Source: Caryophanales bacterium UBA2253 (GTDB lineage: Bacteria > Bacillota_I > Bacilli_A > ML615J-28 > CAG-698). From it: 26,727 bases of DNA. Below are positions 23,299 to 26,727 of the stretch, piece after piece (positions within the stretch are counted from its first letter, which is position 1; each line of letters begins with the position of its first letter). The DNA lies in assembly GCA_002347755.1 (NCBI GenBank), contig DDXT01000062.1:1-26727 (forward strand). Direction: 5' to 3'. The notes beneath the pieces are model-generated. The model was given only the letters and a program-made list of their open reading frames with translations, was not told where the DNA came from and made no database searches. A program made the translations under genes and the position numbers.

Positions 23299-24744
23299 TT
23301 ATTTGCTTTGTTTTTTTAGTTTTATCGGAGTGTTTTTTATTGGAACATCTTTATTAATGACATAAATGCAACGATTTCTAAACCGGTAGAAATTAGAATA
23401 GCCATTGCCGTTCAGATTGATCTTTTCGATTATGGCATTTAAGCCTTCAATTGCCCCGTTGGATAGTCTTCTTGGTTTTGGCTCTTCAATGGCTGTCTTG
23501 GGTTTCGTCAAAGCATCGGGAACGACAACGAAGGAATTAATGATGTATTTTTTCCAAGTTGAGATTGTTTTCGCGACTTCAAAGAAAGGGGCCAAACCAG
23601 AAGCGTAGAATCGGTCTAATATTGCTTCCAATTCTTCTTCACAATTACTGCGAACACAAGCTTTATTAAATTCACGATATTGTGCCGTCAAATAATAAGC
23701 CTTTTCGAGCTTTTCATCGATGTCCAACAAATACTTTAATATTTGTTGTTTTGTGAACCGTGCTCCCAATTTGCGCACATAAAAATAGTTATCGCCAATA
23801 TCATCCAGCTCTTTAACGAAAAAGAATTTAAACTTTTTAATCATGTAATAATAAATGTGATTATCTTCAATATTTTCGGTTTTTAGGTTAAATTTCTGCT
23901 CCACGCTAATACGGATCTTATCCATTGCCTGATTGATGGTTTCCATGACATGAAAGGAATCAACCGCAATTATGGCATTTATGAAATATCTTTCGCATAC
24001 TTCTTTGTATGGTTCCCACATATCCATGGTAATGGCTAAGACTTTTTTTCGCTGTTCCAGCGGGATCTTATTAAAATACCGCTCAATCGCATATTTATGT
24101 CGAGAATAAACGATATCAAATATTTTCACGTTTTTGAAATCAACGATAATGAACAAATAAGTGTTTTCAGTCATCCGTTTATTCACATGCTTTTCATCCA
24201 GACTAAGAATCGAAGGAAGTTCGCCCGGGCTATAATCAACATACCGATCAAAGACATCGATAACGTTTTGCCTTGAGATGTGAAGGTCTTTCGCGATGCT
24301 TTCAAAAGTTGTGTTCGCTTGTTTGAGCTTATCCAGAATTATAAAGACCGATTCTTTGGATAGTGTTTCATTGGGATTAGAAAAAGGATCTTTTTCATAA
24401 AAAAAAGAATGACAATGTTGGCATTTATAAGCCTGGATGTGACAAGTAACGACAAATAACATCGTATAATAAGTACAGTGTTTTACCGTCTTTTTGATGT
24501 GTCCATTCTTAGAAAGAGCCGTAAAACCGCAAATAGGACAAGATTGTTCCTCGGGAATATAATATGCGTCAACATAAATTATTCTACCGGAAGTACGAAA
24601 CCTGGTTCTATCGAAATCGAAGTTAGTGTGTATGAAATAACTCGAATGTATGATATAACCTGACTTTTGCAGTTCTCTGTAAGCCCAGTAAGAATAAGTG
24701 TTGTGTATTTTTTTAAATAATCGGTTAAAACGGCTTAAAAGCAT
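23299..24744 (-). CDS. ISL3-family transposase
   Basis: About 481 residues on the minus strand. Features in order: an N-terminal segment of uncertain origin (about 1-30), a zinc-binding region with CPIC and CQHC pairs (about 69-112), a helix-turn-helix-like stretch (SIAKDLHISRQNVIDVF), then the DDE catalytic core: SLDEKH (D about 183), TMDMWEPY and VDSFHV, and SNGAIEGLN with the catalytic Glu (about 433). The reading frame is intact. The start is uncertain: ATG at 24744 or TTG at 24747, and neither has a good ribosome site. The N-terminal codons include a stretch (24659-24674) that nearly matches, inverted, the last bases of the window, so the 5' end may have been rebuilt by another insertion. 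Confidence 0.85.
   Translation of the reverse strand: MLLSRFNRLFKKIHNTYSYWAYRELQKSGYIIHSSYFIHTNFDFDRTRFRTSGRIIYVDAYYIPEEQSCPICGFTALSKNGHIKKTVKHCTYYTMLFVVTCHIQAYKCQHCHSFFYEKDPFSNPNETLSKESVFIILDKLKQANTTFESIAKDLHISRQNVIDVFDRYVDYSPGELPSILSLDEKHVNKRMTENTYLFIIVDFKNVKIFDIVYSRHKYAIERYFNKIPLEQRKKVLAITMDMWEPYKEVCERYFINAIIAVDSFHVMETINQAMDKIRISVEQKFNLKTENIEDNHIYYYMIKKFKFFFVKELDDIGDNYFYVRKLGARFTKQQILKYLLDIDEKLEKAYYLTAQYREFNKACVRSNCEEELEAILDRFYASGLAPFFEVAKTISTWKKYIINSFVVVPDALTKPKTAIEEPKPRRLSNGAIEGLNAIIEKINLNGNGYSNFYRFRNRCIYVINKDVPIKNTPIKLKKQSK
24659..24674 (+). repeat. Inverted copy of the window-end sequence inside the ISL3 gene
   Basis: CCTGACTTTTGCAGTT here, against CCCGACTTTTGCAGTT read inward from the right end of the window (26708-26723 on the minus strand): 15 of 16 identical. 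This could be the true left inverted repeat of the IS1634-type element. A second, shorter match (TTTTGCAGTTG, 24804-24814) is listed separately. Confidence 0.45.
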
Positions 24745-24803
24745 CAAATATCATGTGTTTTTCAGTTTTTTTATGGTTTTTTACCGATTATTTGCGCAGA
24801 AAG

Positions 24804-24814
24804 TTTTGCAGTTG
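24804..24814 (+). repeat. Candidate left inverted repeat of the IS1634-type element
   Basis: TTTTGCAGTTG is the exact reverse complement of CAACTGCAAAA at 26706-26716. It would give an element of about 1.9 kb, normal for this family. The competing left end is at 24659. Confidence 0.5.
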
Positions 24815-24838
24815 TTTAATAATAAACATAAATATATG

Positions 24839-24867
24839 TTGTGTTATATTGTGTAATGTGGTATAAT
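24839..24867 (+). promoter_or_regulatory. Promoter of the IS1634-type transposase
   Basis: TTGTGT (24839-24844), 17 bp, TATAAT (24862-24867) with extended -10 TG at 24859-24860. The ATG at 24896 follows with GCGAGGT as a ribosome site. Confidence 0.65.
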
Positions 24868-24895
24868 AACATTATATTACAAGCGAGGTATTTTT

Positions 24896-26632
24896 ATGTA
24901 TATCCGAGTAACAAAAAGCAACACTTCAAGCAAAGAAACGGTTTATCTTGTTGAAGGCTATCGCGATCAAAACGGAAAAGTGAAACAAAGAATTATCAAA
25001 CGGTATGGATGCCTCGAGGAGCTTAAAAAGGATGATCCTCATGTTTTAGATAAACTGAGAATGGAGGCTAAAGGAATTGATAGCGATACCATGGTTACTT
25101 TGAGGTTAAACACCTTAACTTCAAATAATAATTCATCCAGACCCTTGAACTACGGTTATTTTTTTATTGATTCGATTTATGAATCGCTGAAATTGCCGAT
25201 GTTTCTGGCTAACCATAGCCGAAAATATAAATTTGACTACGATGCCAATAAGATATTTAAGTTACTTGTATATTCGCGTATTTTAAAACCCGATAGCAAG
25301 AAAGCCACTTTTGAGGGTAAAGATGGTTTTTTAAATCTTGATTTTGATTTTTCGATGGATGATTTATATCGCTCATTATCCGTTATGAATGCTTTCAAAG
25401 AAGATTTGGAGGTGTGGATCCATAAACAAATCAACGAACTTATTGGCAGGGATGCCACCCTGGTCTTTTATGATGTCACCAATTACTATTTTGAAATCGA
25501 ATATGATGACGAAGACGAAGTTCTGGAGGATGGGGAATCAATCAAATCGGGATTAAGGAAAAAAGGGGTATCAAAAGAACACCGGCCAAACCCCATCATT
25601 CAAATGGGGATGTTCATCGATCGCAATGGCATTCCGATCGCCTATAAGTTGTTTCCCGGAAACACTAATGACAAAGTCACGTTACTGCCAATTTTGGAAG
25701 CCATGAAAGACAAATACCATTTGGGAAGAGTAATTATCGTTGCCGATAAAGGATTAAACAGTGGGAATAACCTTCTCCATATAAAAAACCGTCACGATGG
25801 TTACATTGTTGCCCAACAAATAAGAAAAAGAAAACAAGAACTGATCGAAAAAGTTCTGGATGAAGAAGGCTATGTATATAATTCACGCCAGGACTTCAAA
25901 ATCAAAAGTTGGTTAGAAGTTAAAGATGTGAAAGACAAAGATGGCCAGATCCATCAATTAAAAGAAAAGGCGGTGTGTTTTTGGAGTAAAGATTTTGAAG
26001 AACGCGAAAAACACAAACGCGGCGATATCGAACAATTGATCAAAAAGTTTAAAGATAGTCCGGCTTTATATACCGCTTCAAACTCTTGGGGGGTCAAGAA
26101 ATACTTAAAAGAACAAATTATCGATAAAAAAACCGGCGAGATCAAGAAAAAGAATCCAATATTAATCTTTGATGAGGAAAAATACCAACGCGATTGTCAG
26201 CTTGATGGCTATTATATGTTAGTCACTTCGGAATTGGAACTGGCAAATGAAGAGATAATCGAACAATACCGAAACTTATGGAGAATCGAAGCGTCATTTC
26301 GAATATTAAAAGATGATTTAGAAGGACGGCCCGTTTATGTGTGGACTAAAGACCATATTGAAGCCCATTTCTTAATTTGCTTTGTTGCTCTCATCTTAAT
26401 GAGAATTCTTCAATATAAATTAAATGGAAAATATTCATCAGAAGCAATCCAAAAAGCCTTAGGGGAAGCCAACGTTCAGTTTATTGATAAAGAGATTTAC
26501 CTTGTGAGCAAGCAGGCAGAAGCATTCAGACAAATTGAAAGTATCTTCGGCGTTTGCTTGGATAAAGCCTATGTGAAAAACAGTACAATGAAGGAATACC
26601 GAAAATCATTACACAACATTTTCAATCAATAA
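24896..26632 (+). CDS. IS1634 (IS4-group) transposase
   Basis: This 578-residue protein starts with the typical YIRVTKS...VYLVEGYRDQNGKVKQRIIKRYG N-terminus. The DDE core is complete: D193 in FYDVTNYYFE, D284 in VADKGLNSG, and E465 in LWRIEASFRILK followed by RPVYVWTKDHIEAHFLICF. The frame has no break, so the element may be active. It is transcribed away from the ISL3 gene, from its own promoter. It cuts and pastes its own element and has no link to the surface-protein locus other than position. Its presence at the window end may explain why the sequence stops there (repeat-limited assembly). Confidence 0.92.
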   Translation: MYIRVTKSNTSSKETVYLVEGYRDQNGKVKQRIIKRYGCLEELKKDDPHVLDKLRMEAKGIDSDTMVTLRLNTLTSNNNSSRPLNYGYFFIDSIYESLKLPMFLANHSRKYKFDYDANKIFKLLVYSRILKPDSKKATFEGKDGFLNLDFDFSMDDLYRSLSVMNAFKEDLEVWIHKQINELIGRDATLVFYDVTNYYFEIEYDDEDEVLEDGESIKSGLRKKGVSKEHRPNPIIQMGMFIDRNGIPIAYKLFPGNTNDKVTLLPILEAMKDKYHLGRVIIVADKGLNSGNNLLHIKNRHDGYIVAQQIRKRKQELIEKVLDEEGYVYNSRQDFKIKSWLEVKDVKDKDGQIHQLKEKAVCFWSKDFEEREKHKRGDIEQLIKKFKDSPALYTASNSWGVKKYLKEQIIDKKTGEIKKKNPILIFDEEKYQRDCQLDGYYMLVTSELELANEEIIEQYRNLWRIEASFRILKDDLEGRPVYVWTKDHIEAHFLICFVALILMRILQYKLNGKYSSEAIQKALGEANVQFIDKEIYLVSKQAEAFRQIESIFGVCLDKAYVKNSTMKEYRKSLHNIFNQ

Positions 26633-26642
26633 TAAAAAAAGG

Positions 26643-26668
26643 TAAAATTGATTATAGGGTAAATTTTA
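26643..26668 (+). terminator. Weak hairpin after the IS1634 transposase
   Basis: TAAAATT (26643-26649) pairs with AATTTTA (26662-26668). It is AT-only and lacks a T run directly after it; GCCTTTTT follows at 26688. It is at best a weak terminator. Confidence 0.25.
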
Positions 26669-26705
26669 GGCCTGCTATTTCATTTTTGCCTTTTTAAATC
26701 TTTAT

Positions 26706-26727
26706 CAACTGCAAAAGTCGGGAAATA
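26706..26727 (-). repeat. Right end of the IS1634-type element
   Basis: CAACTGCAAAAGTCGGG faces inward-matching copies at 24804 (11 bp) and 24659 (15 of 16 bp). The element edge is probably within the last dozen bases of the window, but it cannot be fixed without flanking sequence. Confidence 0.45.

Overview
The window is low-to-moderate GC DNA using the standard code: TGA is a real stop after several genes and Trp is encoded by TGG. It has Shine-Dalgarno sites, SipW-type signal peptidases, 'YAW' surface-protein precursors and class I cyclic-di-GMP riboswitches. This points to a Bacillota or Acholeplasma/Izemoplasma-like lineage. No LPXTG anchor is visible, and the species cannot be fixed from the sequence.

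Layout. (1) 114-4249: an operon of two membrane-anchored GGDEF-EAL proteins. Their active sites are degraded in complementary ways: the first looks like a phosphodiesterase, the second like a diguanylate cyclase. (2) 4293-8467: two class I c-di-GMP riboswitches in a row, each with its own terminator, then four secreted proteins that share an IW-x-EG-x-D-x-DC C-terminal motif, then a strong terminator. (3) 8522-14261: a maturation operon without a riboswitch. It encodes SipW-type signal peptidase 1, a membrane-anchored McrB-like AAA+ NTPase, a DUF2357/McrC-like protein whose C-terminus is a long coiled coil, a TasA/camelysin-like protein and a second SipW-type peptidase. (4) 14381-23059: a third c-di-GMP-I riboswitch with terminator, two small SipW-type precursors and a 2384-residue secreted beta-solenoid protein. 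(5) 23060-26727: insertion-sequence territory with an ISL3-type transposase (minus strand), an IS1634-type transposase (plus strand), repeats and a bidirectional terminator.

How it may work together. The two enzymes would set c-di-GMP. In all three riboswitches the terminator's 5' arm is the aptamer's own conserved 3' segment (GCCAGTTG), so ligand binding should favour read-through, making these ON switches. High c-di-GMP would then switch on the fibre-like proteins and the giant adhesin, while the SipW peptidases process them. The most unusual part is the McrB/DUF2357-like pair: a relative of type IV restriction machinery that seems tied to the membrane and to surface-protein assembly, with the usual nuclease end replaced by coiled coil.
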